A stretch of 64,000 nucleotides of DNA from Liolophura sinensis (lineage: Eukaryota; Mollusca; Polyplacophora; Chitonida; Chitonidae): NCBI RefSeq assembly GCF_032854445.1, contig NC_088305.1, positions 12,091,606 through 12,155,605 on the forward strand, given 5' to 3'. Below the pieces are notes generated by a model that searched no databases, had not been told where the DNA came from, and saw only the letters and a program-made list of their open reading frames with translations. The translations under genes and the position numbers were made by a program. Each line of letters starts with the position of its first letter. Within the stretch, counting starts at the first letter, position 1. Shown here piece by piece: positions 21,450-33,404 of the stretch.

Positions 21450-23320
21450 CATTTTGCCCTCTTAAATGAAAGACTAAACATGTGTTACCGATGTATTGTA
21501 CATCTGATTGACCTATTTGCAACGACATTACGAGAGGCAGTGCGTAAAATGGTCCGTTAAATATTCATGAATCCCAGTGGCATTACATTATCGCAGTGAA
21601 TATTGCAGAAGTGCAGAGAAACGTGATTATTGTACTGTCATTCTTGTACCACTACCACAAGATATATAGTCACGACATAGTCTCTGGTATTCACTCTTTA
21701 AGAATATGACAGGGTACTTTTATATGTTCAAAGCTTGGAAAATTGTAGGCAATTTTCTGCGTTAACTGTGCGTGTATCAGAGTTACGGAAAATACAACCG
21801 TTTATTGTCCTCGTCTCTGGAGGTTACTGTGAGGGGCCTGTTGGACAAAGTAATCACAGTTTGCTCAAGGATATAACCAAAAGACACGTCTTTAAGGAGA
21901 AATCATCAAAAATCATGTTGCTAGGTACTTTGCGCCATGCGCATGATGCTACTGGTTCGTAAATTTGGTCCTCTGGTGTCTTCCTATTCTAGAAAGCCAG
22001 GGTACGAAAAATGGCGGTGTAATTTAAAAACAAACTACGAGCAAACGCTACAAATAAGTAATCAGCGATACAATGGATATTTGTGTCAACACAAGGGGTT
22101 TGATATTGCTTACTAACTACAACTAAGGCTTTGTCATTGATTTGACTCTATTGAGCATGTTTTGAGCTGAAATCATATGTCTTACGGCGCATGCGTCGCT
22201 CACATTATTTGCTTTAAGTCAGAAGACACAGTGTCGTTTCCCATTTTCCGCCACATTAACAAAAAACAGATTAAAAGTGGAAAAACACACAGGTCAAATT
22301 AAATGATTTTTAAAAACGGAATAAAAGCCTTGACACATAACGAGCATAAAAAATCATTAGGTACTGTATGCCGATTTATTTTTGCAATGTCACAAATTGT
22401 CGGAAATATCCAAGCCTGCAGGCCTTCATCCCGGGCTACATGTTGTCAGTGACGGCACAAAGCAGTTGAGCTAGCCGCAAGTCCGTAGCAGGTAGTACTC
22501 TCCGTATGGTAGTGGCGTACGTGTAGACAGTTTACCGAGTGCATTCACTATTGCGAAGATTTCCTTTATGAATGTCTGAAATTCATCCAACAACCAACGT
22601 GGACATATCACGTGCGAAATGCAGTATTTTCACTGGCTCTCGACATGTGAACCCTGTAGTTCTTTATAGTGGACTCTTCCATGGACTGATCGACTCAAGA
22701 GGTGAATAGTTATCAGCTTGATAATCGAAAGGGAATAAAAACTGAAAATTAGTGCAAAATACATGTCAACGGGTAATGTGAATAGAAATAATGGCTTCGT
22801 TCACTGTGTATACGCTGTAATAATTGCAGTTAAACTGGTAGTGTCATTTTATTCATCGTTGGCAAAACTAACAAATTCTTCAAATTCTACACCATACACA
22901 CTAAATGCACCTGTCCTGATAGTTTACGGAGGGAACAGACATATTCTCTTCAGCTTTGGTCTATATGTTTTGAAGGAGACAGATCAAATTCGCCAGTAGT
23001 CATTCCCACAATACAAATGTGAACGTTAGTGATTTGGTTAGACTAGTGTTCATTTAATTTGCTATCGTGACATTTTCCACACAGTTTTGCTAGCAAGTAC
23101 TTTAAATCCCAAATTCCTGTAAAGATGCATTTCCACAAACTCAAAACACTTTGTTGCAAGCTGTACAAAGAATGAAATTGACGATAATATATGCACAAGA
23201 ATTATATTATTACACAGCGTCTTTTCCGTGGGTGAGAGGTTTTAGCGTCAGGATCAGGCCACTCAAGTACAGGAAAGTATGACTCGGGGCATGGCTTACC
23301 TAATGGAACTCCGCAAATGA
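21450..23320. other. no gene seen
   Basis: This is unassigned sequence. The short open frames here lack convincing domain or splice evidence. No SINE was recognised. Confidence 0.4.
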
Positions 23321-23324
23321 CAGA

Positions 23325-23585
23325 GAATTTATGCCTCGAAACAGAAATTCGTATACCAGCCGTCAACCAGTAAGGACGTTTGCAATAATCGCAAGATGAC
23401 ACCAAATGCGCTATGCGCAGATACCCACATGCAGGAGCCTAAGTTACCTTTGCAGGAACTTCACGAGTACGGTGATAAAATGTTAGTTATATTTTTGACC
23501 CGAGACGTTCATATTTGTTGACGGCAGGTAGCAATGTTTGTTTCAACGCATAAAGACATGCGCCTATTGCAGGTGAAACTAGACA
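23325..23585. repeat. two parts of dispersed repeat A in opposite orientation
   Basis: 23,325-23,410 reads on the minus strand (ATTCGTATACCAGCCGTCAA, GCAATAATCGCAAG). 23,485-23,585 reads on the plus strand (GACCCGAGACGTTCATATTT, GTTGACGGCAGGTA, TTTCAACGCATAAA). Confidence 0.55.
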
Positions 23586-23599
23586 GGACTTTCGAAATA

Positions 23600-25010
23600 C
23601 CCAAGTCAAGAGGAACAACCGTTCTGGTGCAAACACAGTACTTCATTACATGTAGCAAAATTAGCAAGACAATTAAACATTTTTTTCTTGAAAACAAAAA
23701 CCGTTTTCCTGTACTACAACACAATTACAAAACCTGGTGCACATTTCGGGGATGTTATATTTATAAATATCTCTTATTCAAATATTTATAAATAAAACTA
23801 TTATCCTAAAATATATTTTTTATAATCACTTTTTTATTTCATGTTGCACACACAATTTGAAACACATTGAGTTCTTAATGTCATCTGTCCAGTAACAAAC
23901 GTTATTGCTTCTAACAACAATCTCTGCCCCAGTGAATTCATGAATACACAAAACCAAAACAAAAAATAACAACACTGTCACATTGTAAACGAAGTGTTAT
24001 GTTTTAAACATTAAATTTCAAAAATACCTTGTTATTTATTCTTGACACATACATCACGAAAAATTTTGTGTCGTTGTGTAAAATTGTAAAATTTTCTTAT
24101 TCCACAATCGTAATGCTTTGTTATAACCCCCCCACCACACACACAATACCTTGGCATTTATACTATACATGTCATATCGAAAACATCTATTACAGTTTCA
24201 GTTCTTATAAAACGATAAAATAAGTATCCATACTTTTAACATTGAATTTTACTTTTTCTTTCACACCATTCAACAATAGGAGGGGCTGTTGTATAAAAGA
24301 GTTGGATGATCATCGCCCTTGGTCCTCCAGAGCGTCGCCAGTCATAGGTGTTATGCATCTGACATGTCCACAATCAACACGTGGGGTGGAGCTAATGGTG
24401 GGTATTGTAAATTACGACATTTTACTGGTACTTTAACTAGTAACTGGTTTTTGTTTCTCAAGAAGTTGATGTTTTAATCTCTCTCATAAAAAACCTCCAA
24501 AATGTAAAATTGGAAGGCAGTGAAATTTGCTCAAAAACTGGTGTATTTGAAGAAGACCACATTACTGATCTTCAAGAAATTAGAATAGCATTTACTGAAT
24601 AATTCGTTTACACTATGCGCTCTACATGCTTTACGCAAAATTTCACTTATTTCACAAGGTGTGTAGAAAACCACAGCACCTCTCTGGCTATCTTTATATA
24701 GACAAATTCAGTTTCGAACCCAACCTTGGATAGAGAACGTATATCTATGTCAGACGTGGCAAAGTTTTATCAGTAACTTACCAAACGATGATGGTTTTAT
24801 TTCCATACGTAAAACTGGTCAGCATCGTACAAATTAAACTCAAATAAATACATATTTATATTAAAACTTTTCGCCCATTAAATAATCAGTGAAATATTCC
24901 TAAGTACACTGTATGTCGCAAATCCATAAATCAAGTAAATAAAATATGACAACCATATACAAAATGGCTGTCGGTTCAAACGCACCGGTACTGACAAGTG
25001 GATTTGGCGG
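23600..25010. other. no gene seen
   Basis: This is AT-rich unassigned sequence with a short (CA)n near 24,138 and a SINE-like CAAACTCAAATAAATA tail near 24,836. A minus-strand AATAAA lies near 24,797-24,802, about 220 bp beyond the stop of the putative terminal exon at 25,022. Confidence 0.4.
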
Positions 25011-25021
25011 GATGGGTTGGC

Positions 25022-25060
25022 CTACGGTGAATCGCATTGGTATGTATAGCCTGTTTGGTG
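25022..25060 (-). CDS. putative short last exon of the CASD1-like gene
   Basis: After an acceptor-like TACTTTCAG on the minus strand come HQTGYTYQCDSP and a TAG stop. The frame is phase 0, matching the phase-0 end of the exon at 25,374-25,490. The same short exon, in the same relative order and frame, occurs on the plus strand at 7,061-7,105 with silent and conservative differences. If real, the product stops soon after the SGNH domain and would lack the multi-membrane acyltransferase part of vertebrate CASD1. Confidence 0.35.
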   Translation of the reverse strand, partial: HQTGYTYQCDSP

Positions 25061-25244
25061 CTGAAAGTAAAGTACATACTACTAATAATAATATTTCATG
25101 CATGTTCATGGCCAGGGTATGTTTTTAAACAGATAAAGGCAATTTAATATATGTGCGTATGAAAAGCATGTAAATTATTAACCAAAGAAGAGAAAGCAAA
25201 ATATTTGTAAATATGAACAATAATTATTTAAGATATTAGTAAGA

Positions 25245-25312
25245 GGCTCAGGGGACCTTCGTGCTAATCAGCATAATGACTCAAGAGCCTCTCACTAATG
25301 CGGTCGCTTTGA
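25245..25312 (+). mobile_element. V-SINE head fragment
   Basis: GCATAATGACTCAAGAGCCT followed by CTCACTAATGCGGTCGCT corresponds to the tRNA-like head only. Confidence 0.7.
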
Positions 25313-25373
25313 TTTTCAAGAGATTCAGGTAAAGTCTGTCGTCTGCAGTGGAAATTTCCATGTCAGGACCTAC

Positions 25374-25490
25374 CGGAAGTGATTTTTTCTTAACTTCATC
25401 GGAGGAAGGCTGTGCGTGGTGACTGCAGCATGTTTCGTTTGCAAAGTTCATGTGTCGATTACAGTAAAAGTTCAAAAATAACTGAACTTT
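25374..25490 (-). CDS. CASD1: CASD1-like exon (YCN..CC block)
   Basis: The minus-strand exon is 117 nt in phase 0, preceded by CCTTTTCAG and followed by GTAGGT. It encodes KVQLFLNFYCNRHMNF, then ETCC, HH and a lysine-rich end. In vertebrate CASD1 (from memory) a similar stretch with L.N.YCNK and a CC pair follows the SGNH domain. The exons at 28.4, 29.1 and 35.4 kb precede it in the expected order. The exon carrying the catalytic D-x-x-H (DGLH in vertebrates) should lie between 28,337 and 25,490, and I could not find it. A second, frameshifted copy is at 4,761-4,878. Confidence 0.5.
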
Positions 25491-25599
25491 CTGAAAAGGA
25501 AGAAACAAATAAAAGATAACTGAATTAATGGCATATTGATGAGGGCAACAGTTGACGAATGTCAGAAATACGATCACTTCGCCTCATCTCTAATGATCG

Positions 25600-27050
25600 C
25601 TCAGCACAACTCGTCCATGAAGAAATTTGTCTAACAGCCTGAAGTTGATGCACATGTGTGTAATGACCCTGATGGCATTGGAAAAATATTTTAAAAAATT
25701 AGATGTCACCTGAATACACCTCTACTGTCATTTGGAAAATAGGTCAAGGTCATCCGAACATCAACAACAACTCTAGTGTAAATGAGAAAGTTAAATTCAA
25801 TGTTATAAGTATGGATACTTTAAAACTGTAGATGTGTGGTATAAGTATGGGCCTTTCATGGTTTTAATTGTGTTTCGGTATGGAAGATTATTAGATTATT
25901 CTGGTTAGCACTCATAGAGAGTCAAAATAAGCTGATAACACAATGTTGGACCACCACATAGCTATCAAATGATATACCCGTCGATAGAATAACGCATGCC
26001 TCGATTACGATGGAGCAAAAACAACCTTACATCGAAGAACAACAATGAATGACAGTATTTCCAGTGTGTACGCAGTTCATGGAGATCTCGTGCATTTTCT
26101 GTTGTTAAACACTATACCCACTTGTATGTTTATGTATATGCTAATAGCAGAAATTTACCCACAATCTTAATAATCCAAATAAAAACTGTTCACTGAAATC
26201 CAAATAAAAGCGTCTTTAACATGGCAGAAAATAATCGTAGTTATAATTGTTTTAAAGAATCTTGTCAGTATATTTTATAGCAAGTTTAAGTTCTCAAAAT
26301 GAGAAAGGACCTGGTAGGTAAGGCGAAGAATCGACCCCAGAGAGGTACGATAAGAAAATGCAAATTTCAAAATCCCTGCACAGTTTTGTAAATTCATGAA
26401 TCAGAAATATAAAACTTGATCGAAGCACCCATAAAACTTACATTGCCATAAAAGAGATGGTTGCTTAGCAATAGGCCTCCAAATGTGCACTCTCCACCAA
26501 AAACGCAAATTATTTGGTATGATATTAAGTAACGTGTGGTGAGGAATAGCGAAATCATACATGAATCCATGTGGCGAGCACATGTGGTCTAGCTATCATT
26601 AATATTAACATGCAACGCGGAAGTATAAGGTTGAAAGTTACATTTGTTATATATTTCTATAATCGATTGGTGCATAGCCCATGAATTTTTCAGAAAGTTA
26701 CCATTTCGACACGGTGATTATCGCCACTCTGTAGTGTTAAATGCCAAAAAATATATTTCAGTGTGACTGGAGTTGGATAACAGTTTTTTTTTTAGACTTT
26801 TTGCCCAAAAATCGCTTCAGTGCTGGCTTGGAGCTTTATAAATCACCTACTTTTCATATAACAGGAAAAGAAGAGTAAAACAGAACTAAAAGAAGTGGCC
26901 TTACAGGTGTGTCAAAAGCTGTCACTCACCGCGAAACACAGTTTCGCTTCTTGAGGTTCACAGTTTCTTGCACTGCGGGTCCATTCCCCGCTTTACCATG
27001 CCAGATCCTTTTCCAACCAAGCTTTCGGGACTATATCACAGTAGATTAGA
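25600..27050. other. no gene seen; intron of CASD1-like gene if real
   Basis: This is unassigned sequence. An 8-bp arm palindrome GCGAAACACAGTTTCGC lies near 26,931. I looked for the DxxH exon of the SGNH domain here and did not find it. Confidence 0.4.
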
Positions 27051-27060
27051 GTTTTTAATT

Positions 27061-27297
27061 GATTTATTCATTGGATTGATGTTTACGCGGTATATTTCAC
27101 TAATACGACACTGGCCAGCATTATGGTGGGAGAAACCTGGGCAGAGGCCGGGAAACCAAACAGCCATCCACATGTTGCTGGATGACGTTCACGTTGGGCC
27201 GGAGAGGAAGTCAGCTTGAGCTGGGCTTGAGCTCACAGCGAAAGGATGATGGTCAAGAGGCCCCTGGGCCATTCCGATGCGCCTGCAGATAACTACC
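27061..27297 (-). mobile_element. V-SINE, diverged
   Basis: TTTATTCATTGGATTGATGT tail, GGCCAGCATTATGGTGGGAG core, then GAGCTGGGCTTGAGCTCACA head. The first ~20 bp of the head are degraded. Confidence 0.8.
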
Positions 27298-27419
27298 CCC
27301 CCCCATTTTTTAAGGTAAAAACAATGGAAAAGAAAATGCAACACGTAATATCATACCATTATATCATCATGGTACACGATTTGAATTAAAATAAATCAGA
27401 GAGTACCGAAAATAGCATT

Positions 27420-27650
27420 CCAACATCACTGAAAACTGTTGACTGCCTTTCTTCTCATGATTCCGTCCTAATTTCGTACTGTATATACTTTCTTAGTTAT
27501 TTGGTGGTTTGTGTTTGATATAGTCTTTGAAATTGACCTGCCATTACTGACCTTCAACGTCCATTTTGGTTGACGTCTTGTATAAGAATGTCTCTTTCGA
27601 CGCATAGATTGACTTGAACTGATGACTTTAATATAGAGATAAATCATAAA
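27420..27650 (+). repeat. dispersed repeat A, most complete copy
   Basis: GAAAACTGTTGACTGCCTTT, GATTCCGTCCTAATTTCG, ATATACTTTCTTAGTTATTT, CAACGTCCATTTTGGTTGAC, TCTCTTTCGACGCATAGA, AAATCATAAAACTGAAC. It gives the full order used to recognise the other copies. Confidence 0.65.
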
Positions 27651-28336
27651 ACTGAACAACTTACATAATGTATCACTCGAGGGCTGTAATGTATACCGCC
27701 ATTATCACTGTCGTCTGGAAACCGAAGAGCAACCTCCCTTGAAGAGTGCCAAAGCTTTACCGGCGTCCGTGAACTGGAACACAGGGAAAAAACCACATGC
27801 AGCATTTAAGCTTAGAATCATTGAAATATCGCGAGGTTTAAAAATGGGTGTAGGAAATATCGAAATGGTTCAAACTGAAAACGCCAGACGCGACAATGTA
27901 ACAGGCTACCAAACTGTGTTTACCCCCTCGACAGCCATCCCCTCAAGTAAAAACAGCAAAAAATCCCCTAGAGGATTAGTTACTCGTTCCAGATGTACAA
28001 CATAATTGAAGATATACAGCATATTGTGTAAAACCAGGGCAGGGATGACAGAATTACATCTGGCAAATGGTCTTACCGGTGAATTACTGTTGTCCACAGA
28101 GTCATTAACCACCAGCCTTTAAGAGGTACCTGACTATCTTTGGCATTCTCTCAAAACCGAACTAACGCGATCTCATTGATCAGAGGCCGTCTGAAGGAGG
28201 AAAAAACGCTTACTCGCGATTGAGCCAGCCAAAAACATGTTGGATTGAAAATGAATATCGAATGGCTCCGATGACGTTATTTATGCGAACATGCTCAAGA
28301 TAGTTTTATTTAGAAAATAAAATTGAATAAACTTAC

Positions 28337-28430
28337 AGTATCCCAATAGTAATGTTATTGAAGGCATCAATCTTTCTCGGCCCTCGGAGTTCAATATGCT
28401 CTTTATTCAATTTTTTGACGTCCGTTGGAT
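28337..28430 (-). CDS. CASD1: CASD1-like exon (DP..KIDAFN block)
   Basis: The minus-strand exon is 94 nt, with ACATTTCAG before it and GTAAGT after it. Only one frame is open. It enters with two bases (AT) that complete the codon begun by the G ending the exon at 29,027, giving Asp, then PTDVKKLNKEHIELRG and PRKIDAFNNITIGIL. Vertebrate CASD1 has, at the same place, DP..., then KIDAYNEAAVSIL (from memory). The exact phase match with the previous exon strongly supports splicing. It leaves in phase 2. Confidence 0.65.
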
Positions 28431-28884
28431 CTGAAATGTCAAGCAAACAACAAAACATTTAAAGGCACGCGATATATAACTGAATGGAAGGAAAATATCA
28501 AATAAACCATTTTCTCCTATTTATACCGTATGTCTTGATCTCAAAATTTTCTACACAACTGATCATTTCCAGCTCTTATTTCCTTCGCACATACTTTATT
28601 TACATACACTTTATATAATTTTGACAATAAACTATTAAATTAATCCATTACATTTAACAGAAGGTCTGCTGTTCGAATATTGTTAGACTGTAGTCTTTTA
28701 TTGCAGTAGATATTTCTTTTAAATATAGGCTAGCACACATATTCTATGAATTCAACGTAAAGAATGCGTTAGACTAACATTATATTTTGTTGAATATGAC
28801 ACAGTACCACGGTGTGGTGGGTTATTCAGACAACCGCACTGCCTAATGCTTAGCCGGTCACTCTGGTTTAAGTAACCAATTCTT

Positions 28885-28922
28885 CAGTACTCGTAGTAAA
28901 ACATCAATCAAATATATAAATG
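28885..28922 (+). mobile_element. V-SINE tail fragment
   Basis: CAGTACTCGTAGTAAAACAT followed by CAATCAAATATATAAA. Confidence 0.5.
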
Positions 28923-29026
28923 AAAGTATAATGGGGTTTTGCATCGCTAAACCCGCGTTCACACGGCTCTATTTATCGTCGTGATTCACGGAATTCGAGT
29001 TTTTGTGCTAACCACATGTACCCTAC

Positions 29027-29098
29027 CTTGAATCATCCAGAGAAGATCTGTTGTTGACGCCACGGTCGCCATGTGTGGTACTATTTTCGAAAGATTAC
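29027..29098 (-). CDS. CASD1: CASD1-like exon (NLSKI..LLWMIQ block)
   Basis: The minus-strand exon is 72 nt, flanked by CTTTTTTACAG and GTAGGG. The open frame gives NLSKIVPHMATVASTTDLLW and then MIQ, aligning with the vertebrate CASD1 stretch NITSIAPLL..L.KTSDVYWVLQ (from memory). It ends with G in phase 1, which the exon at 28,430 completes to Asp, reproducing the conserved WxxQDP junction. It enters with GT, so the previous exon must end with one base; the exon at 45,406-45,568 does, although it lies out of order. Confidence 0.65.
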
Positions 29099-29395
29099 CT
29101 GTAAAAAAGATTTCAGAGAAGATGTTCGGATACTCTTGGAATTTGATGGGAAAACACCTGACTTCAAGTTGAAGTTGCTACACTGAGGTTTATTTCAACA
29201 ATACTGGGTAACAGCAGCCTTATTCGTAAACCAAAGCGCCATTTGATTGTATCGCTAATTCAGCGCTACTGTAGTTTCTTTTAAACCAAAAGCAACTTCT
29301 TCACATCCCGTCTATTGGAGACGATACTCCATTGGAATTAGCCTTCTAATCAAATTTTGTGATGTGCATCCACGCCATTTCTGTTTGTTCTGTAT

Positions 29396-29562
29396 TATTT
29401 ATTTATTTGATCGGTGCTTTACAGTGTTCAAGAACATTTCACTTATATACGACGGCGGCCATCATTATGGTGGACGGATAGAGCCAGAGGGAAACCCACG
29501 ACTATCCACAAGCTGTTGGCGGACTCCCTAAGTACGACCGGAGAGGAAGGAATCCACCACAA
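29396..29562 (-). mobile_element. V-SINE, 5' truncated
   Basis: TTTATTTATTTGATCGGTGC tail and CATTTCACTTATATACGACG with a shortened core, ending before the head. Confidence 0.8.
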
Positions 29563-29594
29563 AAGCCTTTGCGTACAAAAACCCTGGCGGACAA

Positions 29595-29790
29595 AAACTT
29601 ACGCATCTAAACAGATTTCCGTATAACAGCCGTCAAACAAAATGGCTTTGTGTGTAAATAATCGCTAGACCAATTCCCAAAACGACGAAAGAATTAAGAA
29701 AGTATACAAAGTGCGACATTAGGACGGGGTCATGCAAAGAGAAGCAGTCAGCAGTTTTCAATAATGTTGGATAAACGCAAATGATTTAGG
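29595..29790 (-). repeat. dispersed repeat A, copy
   Basis: TTCCGTATAACAGCCGTCAA, AATAATCGCTAGACCAATTC, CATGCAAAGAGAAGCAGTCA and GCAGTTTTCAATAATGTTGG are ordered as in the copy after the 147-bp array. Confidence 0.65.
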
Positions 29791-30051
29791 CGAAGGAATG
29801 AAATCGGTATTCAAATCGTTTACTATGTATGCTATTATATAAGTTGTCGATAATCAAAATATATATCTCAGTTTTGCTTTGATTGTAACGTTTCTCATAT
29901 CAAACGTGGCCAACAAATTCAACACGATAAACAACGGAGTCCCACCATATTTCCTATTTAATGTCACGTCCATTTTTCACGCGCATATATAAAACTGCCG
30001 AACTTGGGTGACACATTCAACTTCCATATCTCATCTGTTATTCGTCTTTCT

Positions 30052-30213
30052 CAGCTCATGCTGGCTTTCTCTCCGGCCGTACGCGAGAAGGTCTGGCAAC
30101 AACCTGCTGTTTCCTTCGGGCTATGCCAGGTTTCTTCCCACCATAATGCTGGCCGCAGTTGTATGATTGACATATTTCCTAGCGTTTGGCGTAAAAATCC
30201 AATCAAATAAATT
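30052..30213 (+). mobile_element. V-SINE, 5' truncated
   Basis: CAGCTCATGCTGGCTTTCTC, GCCAGGTTTCTTCCCACC, then GGCGTAAAAATCCAATCAAA tail. Confidence 0.85.
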
Positions 30214-30789
30214 ACTCTCCTGCTTTTAAACATATGTATTGTGCTGTCTCACTAAAAGCCTTCTAGCGTAGACATCAAACTAGACACTTCACCCAGACAC
30301 AATATGCTGACACTGGGCAAACCAACACTTGTATGATGATGCGTTGAACTAGCATAATTGCTAGTTTTAAATCCTTTCATATTGCGCATATAAGATGACT
30401 AGAAAAATGCTTTGCGATAAGATTATAACACTCATATGTTATTGTTTATATCTGCTGTACTGGTAATATTTCTTGGGGGAGGGGGAGGGATGCGCAGTAA
30501 CAATGCTTACATGTAATATGTGAGAGATATAGTTAAGACGGCCCTTACCTCTAAAATGTTTGGAAGAAGTTTCGAAAGGGCCACCATAAGTAAGGTCCCA
30601 CTGTAAGTGTGGAAAACAAAAGTTCCGAATTAGGCCTGAATTTATTTACATGAAGTTACTCTGCTTGTAAAAGAGACAAAAACATAAAAACACAACTTTA
30701 AAAAAGTGTCACGCATGTGTTTTTTTTAATTTATTTCGTGATAATACACTAACAGCTGACGACTGACCAGACTCTTATACTAAATGGAC

Positions 30790-31106
30790 CGGCCCCGACA
30801 GCACAGTTGAACGAGCGTTCGCTTAGTGGGCAGTAGATCCAGGGTCAATCCTGGGTCGAGCCACATTTAAGATTTTAAGTTGAAGTTGTAACTTCCTCCC
30901 TTGGCGTTCAGCATGAAGGGAATGGTGCAACGACTGGATGACCCGTATCAGTATAATGGTTCGGGCGGGGCGTCTCACATACGGCCGGAGAGGAAGCCAG
31001 CAGGAGCTGGACTTGAACTCACAGGGACTGTATTGATGAAAGGCTCCTGGGTCATCGCCGCTGTGCTGTCGTAGTGACAACCTTGTTCACGGAGCCCCCC
31101 CCCCCC
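30790..31106. mobile_element. chimera of SINE-2 (plus) and V-SINE head (minus)
   Basis: 30,790-30,968 is SINE-2 on the plus strand (GTAGATCCAGGGTCAATCCT, GACCCGTATCAGTATAATGG). At about 30,970 it changes to the minus-strand V-SINE head (ACGGCCGGAGAGGAAGCCAG to GTTCACGGAGCCCC), ending in a poly-C run. Confidence 0.75.
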
Positions 31107-31174
31107 CACCACCCGTTTCCCACTTAAGTTACTAACATCAGTGGTATATATCTGAGATATTTACTTACTAGACC

Positions 31175-31310
31175 TTGACCTTGTACAATAATATTTGGCC
31201 GTAATGCAACATGACCTGCCGCCCACCGTGAGTAATCCTCAAGATTTGTGCCGTTCATTACACCCCGAAACCGGTAAATCTAAAAAGGTAACGACAAATG
31301 AAATTACAAA
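31175..31310. repeat. dispersed repeat D, copy 2
   Basis: It shares ACCGGTAAATCTAAAAAGGT and flanking words with 12,555-12,700. The V-SINE at 31,314 interrupts it. Confidence 0.65.
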
Positions 31311-31313
31311 AGA

Positions 31314-31578
31314 TTTATTTATTTATTTGATTGGTCTTTTACGCCGTGCTGAAGAATATTTCACTTATACGACGGTGGCCAGCTTTATGGTGGGAGGAAA
31401 CAGGGCAGAGCCCAGGGGAAACTCACGACCATCCGCACGTTGCTGACAGACATTTCCACGTACGGCCGGGGAGGAAGTCAGCATGAGCTGGACTTGAACT
31501 CACAGCAACCGCATTGCTGACACTCCTGGGTCATTACGCTAGGCTAGAGCGGTGACCAACTGAGCCACGGAGGCTCCG
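31314..31578 (-). mobile_element. V-SINE, full length with target-site duplication
   Basis: Complete from TTTATTTATTTGATTGGTCT to GAGCCACGGAGGCTCC, with the 11-bp duplication ATTACAAAAGA at 31,303-31,313 and 31,579-31,589. It inserted into a copy of repeat D, so it is younger than that repeat. Confidence 0.95.
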
Positions 31579-31759
31579 ATTACAAAAGAGAAAAAAAAAA
31601 TAATAAAAAGAATTCAATATCAGGCGAAAATTCCAGAGCACCATTCAAACTACAAGCAGTTAAATCCCTTGTCCAACTTCAAATTCCCATACAGAAATTT
31701 CAGTGACAGAGTTAGCATCACAAAATCTTAACACATAGGTAAGTATATAGTATAAAGGA

Positions 31760-32200
31760 TCATCTGTATGCCACAGTTATTAATTTTCAGTTTGATTAAT
31801 TAAACAAACACAGTATCAGTAACGAGATATCGAATTAAGCCGAAGATACTGGGACAATCTTTACCCGTGATTCAATATGTCAAATGTATGGTAACTGACA
31901 GGCCAAGTTCAGCGCAAATTTTGAAATACAACAAAATCTAAATCACCTGCCTGTTACTAGAAATGACTCTCTCGTAGGCCTATATTGAGGTGCTCAGATG
32001 ATTACGATGGCATCTTATGAAATTCATCCAATTCACATATATCAACACGAAATGGATTGTCCATACTTGAAAACAAGAACCCGTGGACGTGTGTCATAAG
32101 GTTATGAAGTATGTATTACATTTTGGCACTGAATTTTATATACTGTGCAGAGCTAGTGAGAGGTAAACATTATAAGGTTTAATTCCATATTCAGTTTCCC
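31760..32200. other. no gene seen
   Basis: This is unassigned AT-rich sequence directly left of the 34-bp array. Confidence 0.4.
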
Positions 32201-32210
32201 CTATTGTAGG

Positions 32211-32890
32211 ATATAGACGGCGAGGATAGGGAATAGAAGCTAACATATAGACGGCCAGGGAGGGGAACAGAAGCTAACATATAGGCGGCCATGAAGGGAA
32301 ACAGAAGCTAACATGAAGGGGAACACAAGCTAATATATAGACACTAACATATAGACGGTCAGAAAGGGGAGCAGAAATTAACATATGGACGGTCAGAAAG
32401 GGGAGCAGAAACTAACATACAGACGGTCAGAAAGGGGACCAGAAACTAACATATAGACGGTCAGAAAAGGGAAACAAACTAACATATAGACAGTCAGGAA
32501 GGGGAGCAAAATACAGGATGAGGAACTGACGCGACATAGACGGTCAGAATGAGGAACAGAAGCTGACATGTGGACGGTGAGGATAGAGGCCGGAAGCCCA
32601 CAGTAGGTCACAACAGGGAATAGAAGGCGTGGGTCAGAGTGCAACCTGAAGCTACATATGGATCAGGATGGACTCAAACGCCCGCATATTGATCAGAATG
32701 AGAAACAGAAATCTGGATGGGGATGGTTACGTTGGGGAAGAGAAAACCATATGTAGCTCGGAGTGACGTCTAGAAACCAACACACATGTCCAGCTCAGGA
32801 TGCGGGACAAAAAGCCCACATGTAGGTTGGAACAGGGGTCAGAAATATTGATACAGATCAGAATAGGGCGCAAAACCCTCATAAAGAATA
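32211..32890 (+). repeat. 34-bp minisatellite, left arm
   Basis: Units of ACATATAGACGGTCAGAAAG + GGGAGCAGAAACTA occur; GACGG recurs at 34-bp steps (32,354, 32,388, 32,422). It is regular to about 32,660 and degenerate to 32,890. The same unit in reverse complement forms the array at 34,981-35,338, so the two are inverted arms. Confidence 0.9.
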
Positions 32891-33404
32891 AAGAACCCCG
32901 TGCTGTTATGAAAGGTTTTTAGGAATTATTCATTTCTGCGTTTGAAGGATTGTTTTTGGTTTATTTCTTTTTTGTTTATGTTTTTCTGTATCTTTTCGCA
33001 ACAGCTGATGAAGGAATCACTCATTGGAATCAAAAAGGGTATTAAATTACAAACTTGCACTATGGCAGTACACGATGTGTGAAAAAGGTTACAGGAATGA
33101 AGACAAGCATGATAGACGGTTACCTGATACTTCACAACGCCTCTTTCTTAAGAATATTATATATTTGTTAAAACAAGACTTTTGCCCGAAACGTTTCCTG
33201 AATCACCCTGATTTTATTGTCGATGGCTTGTGTGCTTTGCTTGGTGCATGGTTGATATGCTGAGGCATACCTCGTGCCTTTCCAGCATCGTTGGAGCCAG
33301 TCGACTGTTTCTCTTTGCGCGGTTGTCCTGGTATCTTGCTTTGTGTGCTTTCTTGTTTCTTTGATGGGTTGTGCTGGATGTCGTTTTAGGGTTGGTCTTA
33401 CGCT

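Noticed and set aside
24946-25128. Plus-strand 60-codon frame starting MTTIYKMAVGS
   Set aside because: It is antisense to the putative terminal exon at 25,022-25,060 and shows no domain of its own.
30555-30610. Possible CASD1-like exon on the minus strand with acceptor TTACAG and donor GTAAGG
   Set aside because: It ends in the right phase, but neither open frame resembles the block expected before NLSKI.
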